From Eriocheir sinensis (lineage: Eukaryota; Arthropoda; Malacostraca; Decapoda; Varunidae), in NCBI RefSeq assembly GCF_024679095.1, contig NC_066535.1:4919774-4983773 (forward strand): a stretch of 64,000 bases of DNA, given 5' to 3'. The position numbers were made by a program, and so were the translations under genes. Under the pieces are notes generated by a model. The model ran no database searches. It was not told where the DNA came from and saw only the letters and a list, made by a program, of their open reading frames with translations. This document shows positions 35,948 through 50,571 of this stretch, piece after piece. Each line of letters starts with the position of its first letter. Position 1 is the stretch's first letter.

Positions 35948-37796
35948 CCCGGGTTTGTTGTTTGGAGTTTGCTCTCCTAGGCGAACTGCCTACCACGGCT
36001 AACGAGCTCCACCTGCCCGGGTTTATTGTTCGGAGTTTGCTCTCCTAGGCGAACTGCCTACCACGGCTAACGAGCTCCACCTGCCCGGGTTTATTGTTCG
36101 GAGTTTGCTCTCCTAGGTGAACTGCCTACCACGGCTAACGAGCTCCACCTGCCCGGGTTTATTGTTCGGAGTTTGCTCTCCTAGGTGAACTGCCTACCAC
36201 GGCTAACGAGCTCCACCTGCCCGGGTTTGTTTAGAGTTTGCTCTCCTAGGTGAACTGCCTACCACGGCTAACGAGCTCCACCTGCCCGGGTTTGTTGTTC
36301 GGAGTTTGCTCTCCTAGGTGAACTGCCTACCACGGCTAACGACCTCCACCTGCCCGGGTTTGTTGTTTGGAGTTTGCTCTCCTAGGTGAACTGCCTACCA
36401 CGGCTAACGAGCTCCACCTGCCCGGGTTTGTTGTTCAGAGTTTGCTCTCCTAGGTGAACTGCCTACCACGGCTAACGACCTTCACCTGCCCGGGTTTGTT
36501 GTTCAGAGTTTGCTCTCCTAGGTGAACTGCCTACCACGGCTAACGAGCTCCACCTGCCCGGGTTTGTTTAGAGTTTGCTCTCCTAGGTGAACTGCCTACC
36601 ACGGCTAACGAGCTCCACCTGCCCGGGTTTGTTTAGAGTTTGCTCTCCTAGGTGAATTGCCTACCACGGCTAACGAGCTCCACCTGCCCGGGTTTGTTTA
36701 GAGTTTGCTCTCCTAGGTGAATTGCCTACCACGGCTAACGAGCTCCACCTGCCCGGGTTTGTTTAGAGTTTGCTCTCCTAGGTGAACTTCCTACCACGGC
36801 TAACGAGCTCCACCTGCCCGGGTTTGTTTAGAGTTTGCTCTCCTAGGTGAACTGCCTACCACGGCTAACGACCTCCACCTGCCCGGGTTTGTTGTTCGGA
36901 GTTTGCTCTCCTAGGTGAACTGCCTACCACGGCTAACGAGCTCCACCTGCCCGGGTTTGTTGTTCGGAGTTTGCTCTCCTAGGTGAACTGCCTACCACGG
37001 CTAACGACCTCCACCTGCCCGGGTTTGTTGTTCGGAGTTTGCTCTCCTAGGTGAACTGCCTACCACGGCTAACGACCTCCACCTGCCCGGGTTTGTTTAG
37101 AGTTTGCTCTCCTAGGTGAACTGCCTACCACGGCTAACGAGCTCCACCTGCCCGGGTTTGTTGTTCGGAGTTTGCTCTCCTAGGTGAATTGCCTACCACG
37201 GCTAACGAGCTCCACCTGCCCGGGTTTGTTGTTCGGAGTTTGCTCTCCTAGGTGAATTGCCTACCACGGCTAACGAGCTCCACCTGCCCGGGTTTGTTTG
37301 GAGTTTGCTCTCCTAGGTGAATTGCCTACCACGGCTAACGAGCTCCACCTGCCCGGGTTTGTTTAGAGTTTGCTCTCCTAGGTGAATTGCCTACCACGGC
37401 TAACGACCTCCACCTGCCCGGGTTTGTTTAGAGTTTGCTCTCCTAGGTGAACTGCCTACCACGGCTAACGACCTCCACCTGCCCGGGTTTGTTTAGAGTT
37501 TGCTCTCCTAGGTGAACTGCCTACCACGGCTAACGACCTCCACCTGCCCGGGTTTGTTTAGAGTTTGCTCTCCTAGGTGAATTGCCTACCACGGCTAACG
37601 AGCTCCACCTGCCCGGGTTTGTTTAGAGTTTGCTCTCCTAGGTGAATTGCCTACCACGGCTAACGAGCTCCATCTACCCGGGTTTGTTTGGAGTTTGCTC
37701 TCCTAGGTGAACTGCCTACCACGGCTAACGACCTCCACCTGCCCGGGTTTGTTGTTCGGAGTTTGCTCTCTTAGGCATATTGCCTACCACGGTTAT
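35948..37796 (+). repeat. minisatellite, 28 units of 65 or 68 bp
   Basis: Unit: CCCGGGTTTGTTGTTCGGAG, TTTGCTCTCCTAGGTGAAC, TGCCTACCACGGCTAACGAG, CTCCACCTG. The 65-bp class has TTTAGAG or TTTGGAG in place of TTGTTCGGAG. Central units are almost identical, while both edge units are diverged (about 35938 and 37793), the pattern expected from unequal exchange. Neither 65 nor 68 is a multiple of three and no long frame persists. Confidence 0.97.
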
Positions 37797-38571
<775 letters not shown>

Positions 38572-38864
38572 GCTCGAACATTCTCTTTTACATATACTTT
38601 CGTCTCTCTTCGCGAAAATTATGGATATATATAGATTTCAGAGTGCGGGAGAGAGGGAGGAAATTAGACAGCAAGTTCAATGCTAGACAGTTCTTAAATT
38701 AGGTAGCTTAATAGTTAGTTTGGGTGACAGTCAAGCAGTTAGTTAGCTAGATAGATAGATGGTTGACCAGTTAGTTAGTTAGATACGAAAGCCATATCAA
38801 ATGTGGGTGAATATTTACCGAAGAGAAGGATGTGGAGTAGGAGAGGGGGAGGAGGAGGATGCAA

Positions 38865-39356
38865 GGATGTACTCAGTGACACACCAATCGACATCTTTAA
38901 GATGTCGGTAAATACTGGTTATGTGCCCAGCCTATGGAAAGTAGCTAATGTGACGCCGATTTTCAAAAAGGGAGAAAGGTCAGCTGCTTCAAACTATCGC
39001 CCAATTAGCTTAACATCGGTTATAGGCAAGATGCTGGAGTCCATAATAGCCAGGAACATTCGGGAGCATCTAGAGAAACATAGCTTAATTCACGACTAGC
39101 AGCATGGGTTCACGAAAGGTAGGTCATGCCTCACAAATCTCTTGTCCTTCTACAATAAAGTATTTGAGGCGGTAGACAGAGACGAAAATTATGATGTGAT
39201 CTATCTTGATTTTAGTAAAGCGTTTGACAAAGTTCCTCACCAACGACTGTTGCTTAAACTAAAGGTTCACGTAGTAGAGGGTAAAGTTTTGAACTGGGTC
39301 AAGGCGTGGCTTAGCAATAGGAAGCAAAGAGTGCAAATCAATGGTAAAAACCTGGG
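38865..39356 (+). mobile_element. LINE family C, 5' part (RT N-terminal half)
   Basis: Encodes SLWKVANVTPIFKKGERSAA, SNYRPISLTSVIGKMLES, then QHGFTKGRSCLTNLL and YLDFSKAFDKVPHQRL, which are RT motifs of CR1/L2-like LINEs including the first catalytic Asp in LDFSKAFD. An in-frame TAG at about 39098 replaces the residue before QHGF. The upstream part and endonuclease are absent. The frame is cut at about 39356 by a SINE and resumes at 39706. Confidence 0.9.
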
Positions 39357-39705
39357 TAGGCGGTGGCTGAAGTGGTAGCGTGCTGGGCCCACATTCACCG
39401 CGTGATGGACGACACGAGTTCGAATCCCCACGCTACCACCTCGGATTTTTCAGTCACCGCCGAGTGGTTTAAAACTACCCACATGCTGTCCTGAAGACCA
39501 CCCATCAACCCGGACTCTAGAGGAAACCGTCCAAGAATCAAGAACGAGTTCCGCGGGGCAGCATGAGTCAAGAGAAAATGGCGCCACTATAAACACTTGC
39601 CTGCGCCATGACGGGCTGGGGCCGAATACCATCCAGGTCCTTCAAGCAAGCCTACCGACGCAATAGGCGGAGACGTAAAAAAAAAAAAGAAAAAAAAAAG
39701 ATCTG
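39357..39705 (+). mobile_element. SINE family A, copy 1 (full length, inside a LINE)
   Basis: The tRNA-like head GGCGGTGGCTGAAGTGGTAG (A box) and CACGAGTTCGAATCCCC (B box) resembles a class-II (Ser/Leu-type) tRNA. The body includes TCAGTCACCGCCGAGTGG, ATGGCGCCACTATAAACACT and GACGGGCTGGGGCCGA, then an A-rich tail of about 25 bp. It lies between the LDFSKAFD and GVPQGS motifs of the LINE reverse transcriptase. Confidence 0.9.
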
Positions 39706-40704
39706 ACTGGGGATGTGTTACGAGTGGGGTCCCACAAGGTTCAGTATTGGGTCCACTTTTGTTTATTATTTATATCAGTGACTTAGATACAGGAATAAGT
39801 AGTGATGTCAGTAAGTTTGCAGGTGATACCAAAATCGGTAGAATAATTGAGTCAGATCAGGACGCTTGTATTCTCCAGGATGAACTAAACAGATTGTATG
39901 ATTGGGCGGATAAATGGCAGACGGAGTTCAATGTAGGGAAGTGCAGTATTCTGAGTGTAGGTAGGAACAACCCCTCACATAACTATTGCTTAAATGACAC
40001 TCCCATAAGCAGGTCTGGGTGTGAGCGGGATTTAGGGGTCTTAGTGAGCTTTGATATCCGTCCAAGGGCACAATGCATTCAAACTATAGAAATCGAGCTT
40101 TATTTTAAGGAGTGTAAGTAACAGAAACGCCGAATTCTTCCTCAAACAATATTTAGCATTAGTTAGACCTCATCTTGATTATGCGGTTCAGTTCTGGTCA
40201 CCTTACTATAGAATGGATATCAAAATGTTAGGATCGGTGCAGAGGAGGATGACTAAGATGATTCAGGGGTTGAGAAACTTGCCATACGAGGAAAGACTCA
40301 AACAGTTAAACTTGCATTCTTTAGAAAGGCAAAGGGTGCGTGGAGACATGATCGAGGTTTATAAATGGATGAAGGGCTTTAATAAGGGGGATATTCATAA
40401 GGTTTTATTGGTAAGAGAACTGGGTAGGACACGAAGTAATGGGTTTAAACTGGATAAATTCAGATTCAACAGGGACATAGGCAAAAATTGGTTTACTAAC
40501 AGAGTGGTGGATGAGTGGAATTGGCTTAGCAGTCATGTGGTGAGTGCCAATACAATTGTCACATTCAAAAATAGATTCCATACATTCATGGACAGTGATA
40601 TTAAGTGGGGGTAAATTCACGGGAGCTTAGGTTCAAAGGAGCTGCCTTGTACAGGCCTACCGGTCTCTTGCAGACTCCTACGTTCTTATGTTCTTATGTT
40701 CTTA
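39706..40704 (+). mobile_element. LINE family C, 3' part (RT palm, thumb, 3' end)
   Basis: Resumes with [20 protein letters not shown], then KFAGDTKIG, where the second catalytic box should be FADD: the first Asp of the pair is Gly. It continues with SVGRNNPSHNYCLND and GCERDLGVLVS, a frame change near 40120, LALVRPHLDYAVQFWSPYY, SVQRRMTKMIQGLRNLPYEE, RGDMIEVYKWMKGF and VTFKNRFHTFMD, ending at 40614. The 3' UTR is about 65 bp and ends in an 8-bp repeat TTCTTATG at 40683-40704. Truncation, a stop, the SINE insertion and the FADD change make it inactive. Confidence 0.92.
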
Positions 40705-40904
40705 ATAAGGCACCGCGGGAAGGAGCCAGAGCAGACGACAACGAAGACCCTGCGGACCGTTTCCCAGACCCCTTCCAGTGCTTGTCAGGTGGCGTATGGG
40801 CCGTAGATATTACCTCAGTACTCCTCATTGCATTTTTTGTTCAGGTAGGCACATTTCCTTCACTTTGTTACTTATTAGCTGTTTAATGACGTAATTTGCC
40901 TGTG

Positions 40905-41450
40905 TGCATGACTAAATAGCTACCTTGTTGTCTTATTTGCCCGAATGAGTGTAAGCCAAAACTTTATGGGATTTTTTTAGCATCGTTCATTCATTCACTC
41001 ATTTAATGAAATATTTATAAATTCGTGCATTTTTCAGGTCGATGCTTAATCTTCCTTCATCCATAACCTTGTGCTGGAAGGGGAAGGTGATGATGGTGAT
41101 GATGAAGGCGTTTCGTGATGCTGGGTGAGTGTTACGTTATGTTTGTTTATGTAGTAGTTATCTATATATAGGATCGGGAAAGACACGGGGAGCTGCATAG
41201 TGTAGGGGGAGTGGGCGTGGTAAAAGGGGAGAGAAGAGATGCTGAAGGGGAAGGGGAAACGGGTTGTCTGAAGAACCGTTAGAGTGGAGGAAGGTTAGGT
41301 AAGGAAAACGTGCTGTTGTGGAAATGGAGGGTGTAGTGGAGCGATCCCTTGGCGAGGAGTGCATGGGAAGTGGAATGCATGGGGAGTCACCTGTCTGGAT
41401 GCGTCTCTCTCATTAGTTGTTAAAGGCACTGCTCGAGGATGAGTTTTTTT
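40905..41450 (+). repeat. diverged direct segmental duplication, copy 2
   Basis: Partner of 33640-34350; see the shared blocks there. The stretch at 40705-40904 between the LINE tail and this copy includes an open frame (RADDNEDPADRFPDP) of unknown meaning. Confidence 0.6.
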
Positions 41451-42094
41451 TCACTACACAGAGGATGTTAGCTGTGTAGGGTATGTTCGATTTCGCTTAT
41501 TACGCCTTACCCCAATAATTAGAAAAAAAGGAGAAAAAATGGAGGTGAGGAATATAACTAAACTGTAGTGCATCATCATAGACATAGAGAAGGACGCGAG
41601 GCCACGTCCATCCCTATCTTTTTACCATAGTTACTCCGTTATCTTTTTACCATAGTTACTCCGTTGTTATTATATTGCGAAAAGAAAGTGAATGGCAAAA
41701 TGGTACCTCCAAATTATTCAGTTATCATTCGTTGAAGGAACACGAGCTACAGAGAGAAAAGTGTACGTAAGATATTTGTCATTGTCATCACCACCATCAT
41801 TTTGATCTTGTACTTCATGTTCTTGTTCTTATTCTCCATACAGAAACTGTTGTCTGACAAAAAAAAAAAAAAAAAAAAAGCCTCACAGGGTGTAGTTGTG
41901 TAAAGGAATATGTCTTTGTATTCTTTGGTTACTCCTTAAAAGTAGCCAAGATTTTTCTCTTCACGTGTTATAGAAAACATTTTAATCTTTGTGTAACTGA
42001 TGTTAAGTCCTCGTACGGGTGGCAGGCATTGGCCGTGAATCCCATCGAGTTGCTCTATTAAAAACAAGAGAAAATGGAGAAAGCGTATCATGTC
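41451..42094. other. intergenic DNA, nothing recognised
   Basis: A 21-bp direct repeat (ATCTTTTTACCATAGTTACT plus a flanking base) lies near 41618-41663, and an A run at about 41860-41879. Confidence 0.5.
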
Positions 42095-42400
42095 ATGAGA
42101 AGTGCTTGGCTTACAACCAAGAGATTTCGGATTCAATTCCTTGGCGGAGTGGTGACTAAGAGGGGTCTCCTTACACCTGTGCTCCTGTCCGCTCAGCAGA
42201 GATTGGATACCGGGTAATTGTTAGGGCTGTGTCCTACCCACTGAAGTGGTAGTCTGACTCCGCAAATGGCGAATAATCTAAGGATGATAACCCAAGTCCT
42301 TCACACCTGGGAGACATGAACTTGTAGCTCAGTCAAGTAAGATACAAGTATGTGAACTACACAAACTATAAACTAGCGCACACACACACACATACACACA
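42095..42400 (+). mobile_element. tRNA-related SINE, family D, (AC)-tailed
   Basis: Head AAGTGCTTGGCTTACAACCA with B-box-like CGGATTCAATTCC, a body with TCCTGTCCGCTCAGCAGAG and TGGGAGACATGAACTTGTAG, and a (CA)n terminus at about 42377-42403. Assignment rests on the B box and the structure only. Confidence 0.45.
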
Positions 42401-42411
42401 CACAGGCGAGT

Positions 42412-42626
42412 GGCTGAGGGGAGGCGGTAGCTGAGTGGACAGCTTGACGGCGCCGCTTCCAGGACGACACTGGTTAGCGCCCCACCCTGTGTCACAAGCT
42501 GGGATTTTTCAGTCACCGCCGAGTGGCCTTAGACTACCCACATACTGTCCAGAAGACCACCTATCAACCCTGACTCTTGATTCTAGGATCAAAGATGAGG
42601 TCCGGGGGGGCAGCATGAGCCAATGC
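42412..42626 (+). mobile_element. SINE family A, copy 2, 5' half
   Basis: GGCGGTAGCTGAGTGGACAG (A box), then TTTTTCAGTCACCGCCGAGTGG, ACTACCCACATACTGTCC and GCAGCATGAGCCAATGCAAG. It stops where LINE A sequence begins; the 3' half resumes after the LINE. Confidence 0.9.
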
Positions 42627-43512
42627 AAGAACGCTTAGCCTCAGACCTTACTATTATTTCCGATTGGGGCAAGAAGAACCTGGTGTCCTTCAACGCCTCA
42701 AAAACACAGTTTCTCCACCTATCCACTCGACACAATCTTCCAAACAACTATCCCCTATTCTTTGACAACACCCAGCTATCACCTTCCTCAACACTAAACA
42801 TTCTCGGTCTATCCTTAACTCAAAATCTCAACTGGAAACTTCATATCTCATCTCTTACTAAATCAGCTTCCTCGAGGCTGGGCGTTTTGTACCGTCTCCG
42901 CCAGTTCTTCTCCCCTGCACAGTTGCTGTCCATATACAGGGGCCTTGTCCGCCCTCGTATGGAGTATGCATCTCATGTGTGGGGGGGCTCCACTCACACA
43001 GCTCTTCTGGACAGAGTGGAGGCTAAGGTTCTTCGTCTCATCAGCTCTCCTCCTCATACTGATAGTCTTCTACCTCTTAAATTCCGCCGCAATGTTGCCT
43101 CTCTTTCTATCTTCTATCGATATTTCCACGCTGACTGCTCTTCTGAACTTGCTAACTGCATGCCTCCCCCCCTCCCGCGGCCCCGCTGCACTCGACTTTC
43201 TACTCATGCTCATCCCTATACTGTCCAAACCCCTTATGCAAGAGTTAACCAGCATCTTCACTCTTTCATCCCTCACGCTGGTAAACTCTGGAACAACCTT
43301 CCTTCATCTGTATTTCCTCCTGCCTACGACTTAAACTCTTTCAAGAGGAGGGTATCAGGACACCTCTCCTCCCGAAACTGACCTATCTTTCGGCCACCTC
43401 TTTGGATTCTTTTTAGGAGCAGTGAGTAGCGGGCTTTTTTTTTTATTAATGTTTGCTTTTTGTGTGCCCTTGAACTGTCTCCTTTGCTGTAAAAAAAAAA
43501 AATAAATAAATA
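42627..43512 (+). mobile_element. LINE family A, copy 2 (inserted in a SINE)
   Basis: An uninterrupted frame of about 250 codons to a stop at 43381: ERLASDLTIISDWGKKNLVS, SKTQFLHLSTRHNLPN, LNILGLSLTQNLNWKLHISS, RPRMEYASHVWGGSTHTALL and SFKRRVSGHLSSRN. It begins 3' of the YADD box, so the catalytic core is missing (5' truncation). The 3' UTR includes TGCCCTTGAACTGTCTCC and ends in poly(A) then (AAAT)n. The open frame indicates a recent insertion. Confidence 0.93.
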
Positions 43513-43602
43513 AAATAAACACTTGCCTGCAGCACGATGGGCTGGGGCCGACCATTAGGCCCCATCAAAAAAGCCTACCGGCGCCATAGACGAATACATA
43601 AA

Positions 43603-43605
<3 letters not shown>
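43513..43605 (+). mobile_element. SINE family A, copy 2, 3' half
   Basis: ATAAACACTTGCCTGCAGCA, GATGGGCTGGGGCCGACC and GCCTACCGGCGCCATAGACG continue the SINE interrupted at 42626. About 10 bp of SINE sequence (TGGCGCCACT in the intact copy) is lost at the junction. (CA)n follows at 43606-43653. Confidence 0.88.
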
Positions 43606-43656
<51 letters not shown>

Positions 43657-44125
43657 CTAAGGAAGTGTGTAAGACAAATTTTTTCCTAGGAAGATCTTAT
43701 AATCGTGTCAACAACAAACGCCGTTTCTACATTATGTCTTCACCTCAAATCATATTTTATAAACATGTAGACGCACACAAAACAAAGCTAATAACCTTAA
43801 ACGAAGCCAAGAGAAAAACTCGCCTCGCGCCCCAAGAGTCCAGTGACCGTCGGGTCCCACTGAGTGAGCTCGTCTGTCAGCGCGGACGTGTAAACACCGG
43901 GACACGGGCGCTGACAGTCCCGGCACGTTCCTCCACACCTCCAAAACTGTCGCCACCACCACGGAGACACGGAGGACGAGGAGGAGCAGAAGGGTTAAGA
44001 AGGAGGAGGTGCAGGAAGGAGGAGGAGGAAGAGAAGTAGAAAAAAGAAAAAGAAAAGAGGAGAAATATAAATGAAATAAGAAAAAGAGAATATGGACGCG
44101 AAAGAGGAAGAATATACATCTGTTC

Positions 44126-44163
<38 letters not shown>

Positions 44164-44859
44164 CCAGATATCATCCATGCTGTCTGCTGTAGTAATCAAG
44201 GCGTCAGATAAGCCTCCCTGATGTATGTGGGCGCTCGTGTATGCAGGTGTGTGGGTGCGTACCTGTCCGCTCGCCTGCACGTGTGTATTAAAGATTCATG
44301 GCGATGCGTAAATTCCACACCTTCCAGTCAGCCACGTCGCCTCGGCCTATTACTCTCTGAAGGCTGAGGAGGGGGTATAAAGGAGGAGGAGGAGGAGGAG
44401 GAGGAGGTAGGGTCATTAGGGGGGTAATATGTATGAAAGAGGAGTCCAGGAAAGAGGCCTATTGGATGGAGGTTATCAAGTGAGATGAAAAGTGTGTCTT
44501 GAACTCTGTACCAAAATAAGTCATGAATACACTGAAGCCCCTAGAAGTGTTAAGGAGGAGGAGCAGGAGGCGGAGGAGGAAGACTTGCAGGATGGAGATA
44601 TAGGTTAAAGGAGAAGTTCAGGAATTCCTATTGGATGGGGGTTATTAAGTCAGATGAAAGGAGTGTCTATAGAAAAGAAGTAAAGTCAAAGATTGGACGG
44701 TGAATAAGAAGGGAAAAAAATGCAAAAATCCAGTAAGTAAAGAAATAACTGCAGCGATATCACAGTCATCTTACCGAGTCTAGATATTGTAAGTCGAAAA
44801 TCCTTTGTTTATAATTGAACAAAAAATGGAGTATGAGATGAATGCGTTGCGTTATTATC
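43606..44859. other. (CA)n microsatellite and intergenic DNA
   Basis: (CA)n at 43606-43653, a short GC-rich region near 43840-43990 with CTGTCAGCG...CGCTGACAG able to form a stem, (GA)n at about 44131-44160 and (GGA)n at 44384-44407. No gene was recognised. Confidence 0.5.
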
Positions 44860-45640
44860 TTTCGCAGCATCTGGATGGAGACTTCACTGTTAAAGATCTA
44901 AATGGGAACGGCGTGTGGCGATGAGTGAAGGAAAAAAGTCAGCACTCTGTAAATGTGAACTTTTGGCAATGAAAAAATGAGGCTTTATAACATGAACCCC
45001 AAAATACTGAGTAGGTAATAAAGAAACAAAAGAAGAGATTGAGTTAAAAGCAACAACGTCACTTCATATAAAAACCCACCCCCAAAATCGTAGCTGTTAA
45101 GATAATTTTGATATCTACGTTAAAGTCAAACTGTTCATGAAGAAAAAAATACCATGAATTTTTATCTTCCGCGGTATCTCGATGAAGTCAGTCTTAACAT
45201 CCAACAAGATCCGAAGTGAGAGGAGGCGTAGCATGTGTTGGTATTGAATAAAAACAAACTTAAACAAGCTATAAATCTGGACTTTCAACACTGCATGGAA
45301 ACAAAGCAAGTCGAGGAAGAAGCCCCGGGCGGGATGAAGCAAGTATTAACACCCACACGAACTAAAGAGAGAGGGGAGTGACGTGCGGTGAGAACTGAAT
45401 CAAAATAAACGTAAACAAGCTCAAAGTCTGAACTCCACACTAGAAACGAAGCCCAAAGAAAACCCCAGACGGCGGTGCTCCTCTTCTGCGGCCGGAATTA
45501 AGTAAGTAACATCTAACAAGATCTAAAGAGAGACGAGCAGCACGCGGTGAGAACTGAATCAAAACAAACGTAAACAAGCTATACAGGTGGACTCTCAACA
45601 CTGGAAACGGCAGAGCTATACTCGTCTTCTGCGACCTAGG
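44860..45640 (+). repeat. decayed tandem repeat, about 140-180-bp units
   Basis: Four to five units share GAACTGAATCAAAAYAAACG or TATTGAATAAAAACAAACTT, TAAACAAGCT, CTGGACTTTCAACACTG-like text, AACATCYAACAAGATC and TCTTCTGCGRCC. The two most 3' units are the most similar. Confidence 0.65.
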
Positions 45641-46754
<1,114 letters not shown>

Positions 46755-46900
46755 GGTAATTAACAAAGCAATTTAAAATTTGTACCAAAGCAAAATTTGT
46801 TCACGAAATTAGTATGAAATAAAACAACTTATTTTCGAGTTATTTTATTTCATAGTACTTATTTCGTGACGACATATTTTTGCGTCGAAAGGAGGGACAT

Positions 46901-46902
<2 letters not shown>

Positions 46903-46965
<63 letters not shown>

Positions 46966-47208
46966 ATTCACCCACGACCTGATCATGAGCTGGACTCGTC
47001 ATCGCCAGGAAGTGTGCTCCCGATTAGAGCAAGGTTCATTAACCAACCTCTAGGTACTGCTGGGGCCCTCACACACCACACGCCCATCCCCCTTGCTCAA
47101 GGAGGGACAGTACCCGCCTTTTAAGTTGTCAGTCCCGGCCTGAGCGGAGCTCCAATCTCCGCCTGCCAAGTCGTGAAGCCTGGCAGCGCAAAGCCATACC
47201 ACTGAGCG
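46903..47208 (-). mobile_element. SINE family B, copy 2 with (AC)n tail
   Basis: (GT)n at 46903-46962 is the antisense (AC)n tail, followed by ATAATTCACCCACGACCTGA and the body to a tRNA-like head at about 47115-47208 (B-box remnant GATTGGAGCTCC, A-box region CTCAGTGGTATGGC on the - strand). Confidence 0.7.
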
Positions 47209-47239
<31 letters not shown>

Positions 47240-47492
47240 TCACCACGGCCTGATCACGAGTTGGACTCGCTGTCGCCAGCAGGTACCCTCCCGACGTGAG
47301 CAAGTGCTCATTATCGTCGATCTCTGGGTACTGCCAGGACCTCACACTCCACACACCCATATCCCTTGCTCAAGGGGGGACAGTAACCACTCCTAGTCAA
47401 CGGAAAGAATCCGGCCTGAGCGGGGCTCGAACCGCCGCCTGTTTGGCCGTGAAGCCTTACAGCGCAGCGCTCTAACCGACTGAGCTACCAGA
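47209..47492 (-). mobile_element. SINE family B, copy 3 with (AC)n tail
   Basis: (GT)n at 47209-47236 is the antisense tail, then TAATTCACCACGGCCTGATC and the body. The - strand head GGTAGCTCAGTCGGTTAGAG (A box) and GCGGTTCGAGCCCCGC (B box) is well preserved. It lies head-to-tail with copy 2 in the same orientation. Confidence 0.8.
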
Positions 47493-48954
<1,462 letters not shown>

Positions 48955-49190
48955 ACGGTTCAGGGTCGGTATTTTCAGACTTTTCCACCTCTCACCAACT
49001 ATTTCCAAAGGTCAGAAAGGAGTTCAATCGGGTTTTGATGAGTGCTTTTTCACAATCATAGCAAAGGAGAAGGGTCAAACTACCACCAGGGCCATTGAAC
49101 TACCCCCGGAAATGCCCAAAACTCCTGCGAAAAGCGTGTCAAATATGTGGGCTGGGGCGCCGAAAGGTTTAAGAATATGACCCCAGAGCA
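48955..49190 (+). repeat. dispersed repeat, copy 2
   Basis: Partner of 2083-2312, same orientation. It is followed directly by text resembling the LINE A 3' terminus. Confidence 0.55.
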
Positions 49191-49250
49191 TCTTTTTTTC
49201 TTTTGCCCTTATTTTGCCCTTGAGCTGCCTCCCTTAATTAATGTAAAAAA
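49191..49250 (+). mobile_element. possible LINE A 3' terminal scrap
   Basis: TTTGCCCTTGAGCTGCCTCC and a T-rich lead-in followed by TGTAAAAAAA match the last 60 bp of LINE A copies. Confidence 0.4.
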
Positions 49251-49637
49251 AGTCAAGGGCAAACAGAAATGGGAAAACAGCCTTCAAATAATAACGTGAT
49301 AGAGAATTCCGAAAGATTATTGAAAAACGGTTGTAAAGGGGTGGGAACGGTGGTTAGAGGTATATGTGGGAAGGGTAGTGTTTGTGCTGGAGACGGTTAG
49401 TGTGTGTTAAAGACGTGGATTCTGTAGGTGGTGTAGTCTTCTTCAGGTTGTGGCATGGGAGGATGCTTGTATGTTTTGGTGATAAGGGTGATGAGAGGGA
49501 GTGGGGAGCCTTGACACTAGATAGAGAGTGTATCCTTATTTAAATGAATGAAGCTTATGCAGATACATGTAGAATATAGTTTTTGTTGCTCTTGTTTTCT
49601 GTTCACCTTCCTCGCAGTCACGGAAACTAAGCTACCT

Positions 49638-49681
<44 letters not shown>

Positions 49682-50540
49682 ACACGACCCTCCTCCCCCC
49701 ACACACCTCTTATCTCCCACACTGACGCCAGGAAATGCCCTCTCCACCCTTACACCCACTACCTCCGCACACTCTCTGGCCTCCACCTCAACACCCACGC
49801 CCTCCACTGACCCTCCACCCTCCACCCTGCACCCCTCCATCCAGCAGCTACTTCCCTATCGCCTCCAAGCTCACCCCTTCCTCCCTCCACCTTCCCTATC
49901 ACCCCTCCCCCATCCACCCTCTATCCTCCATCTTCCTTTTGCACAATCGCCTTCACCCGTAGCTCGACAGGAAGTGATTGGCTGCAGAATGTCGTCTTTG
50001 CTCTCCCTCCTCGTCCTCTTAATCTGCAGTCATAAATCTCTTGTCGCTGCGTATAGTTCACCTTTTTTTTTTTTCATTTCTATGTTGGGTTATTTTTTCC
50101 CCCTTTTTCTTTTGTTTATTGTTGCGAGGATCGTGTTGTGCATTGTTGTGGTTTGTTTGTCTCGTGATTGGTTTGTGTGTGTCTGGGGTTGTTGTTATTG
50201 TTGTTCTTGTTGTTGGTGCTATTGTATTGGGTATTGTGTTGGTGTGGGATGGATTTTTCTTGTCTTCAGTGAGGCTTAAATAAGTAATTGGGGCTATATA
50301 TCATTTTTAGGCCACGCACTGTCTTAATTTTCTATTTTATTTTCATAAGTTTTCCTTTGTTGTATTTGTTTGCGTTGTGTTTGCTATGTTTGTTATGTTT
50401 CTTTTGCTATGTTTGCTACGTTTTTTCTTCTGCTGATGTGATAAGGAATATTTCTATTTTGTTGTACGTTTATTATAGTTTTGTTGGCGTTTTCATACTA
50501 AAAAAAAAAAAAAAGATTGGACTCGGAATTATACATATTA

Positions 50541-50571
<31 letters not shown>

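Noticed and set aside
35948..37796. CRISPR-like regular repeat array
   Set aside because: Units are contiguous without unique spacers, unit length is 65/68 bp, and the genome is eukaryotic; it is an ordinary minisatellite.
40605..40886. 93-codon protein following the LINE C coding region
   Set aside because: It begins inside the LINE 3' UTR and octamer tail; the remainder has no domain or splice support.
43873..43918. Small structured RNA from the CTGTCAGCG/CGCTGACAG stem
   Set aside because: A 9-bp stem in a GC-rich patch is not enough; no promoter, terminator or second copy was found.
49989..50279. Secreted or membrane protein starting MSSLLSLLVLLICS
   Set aside because: The signal-like start is followed by low-complexity Phe/Val/Cys text with no splice donor or homologous domain.
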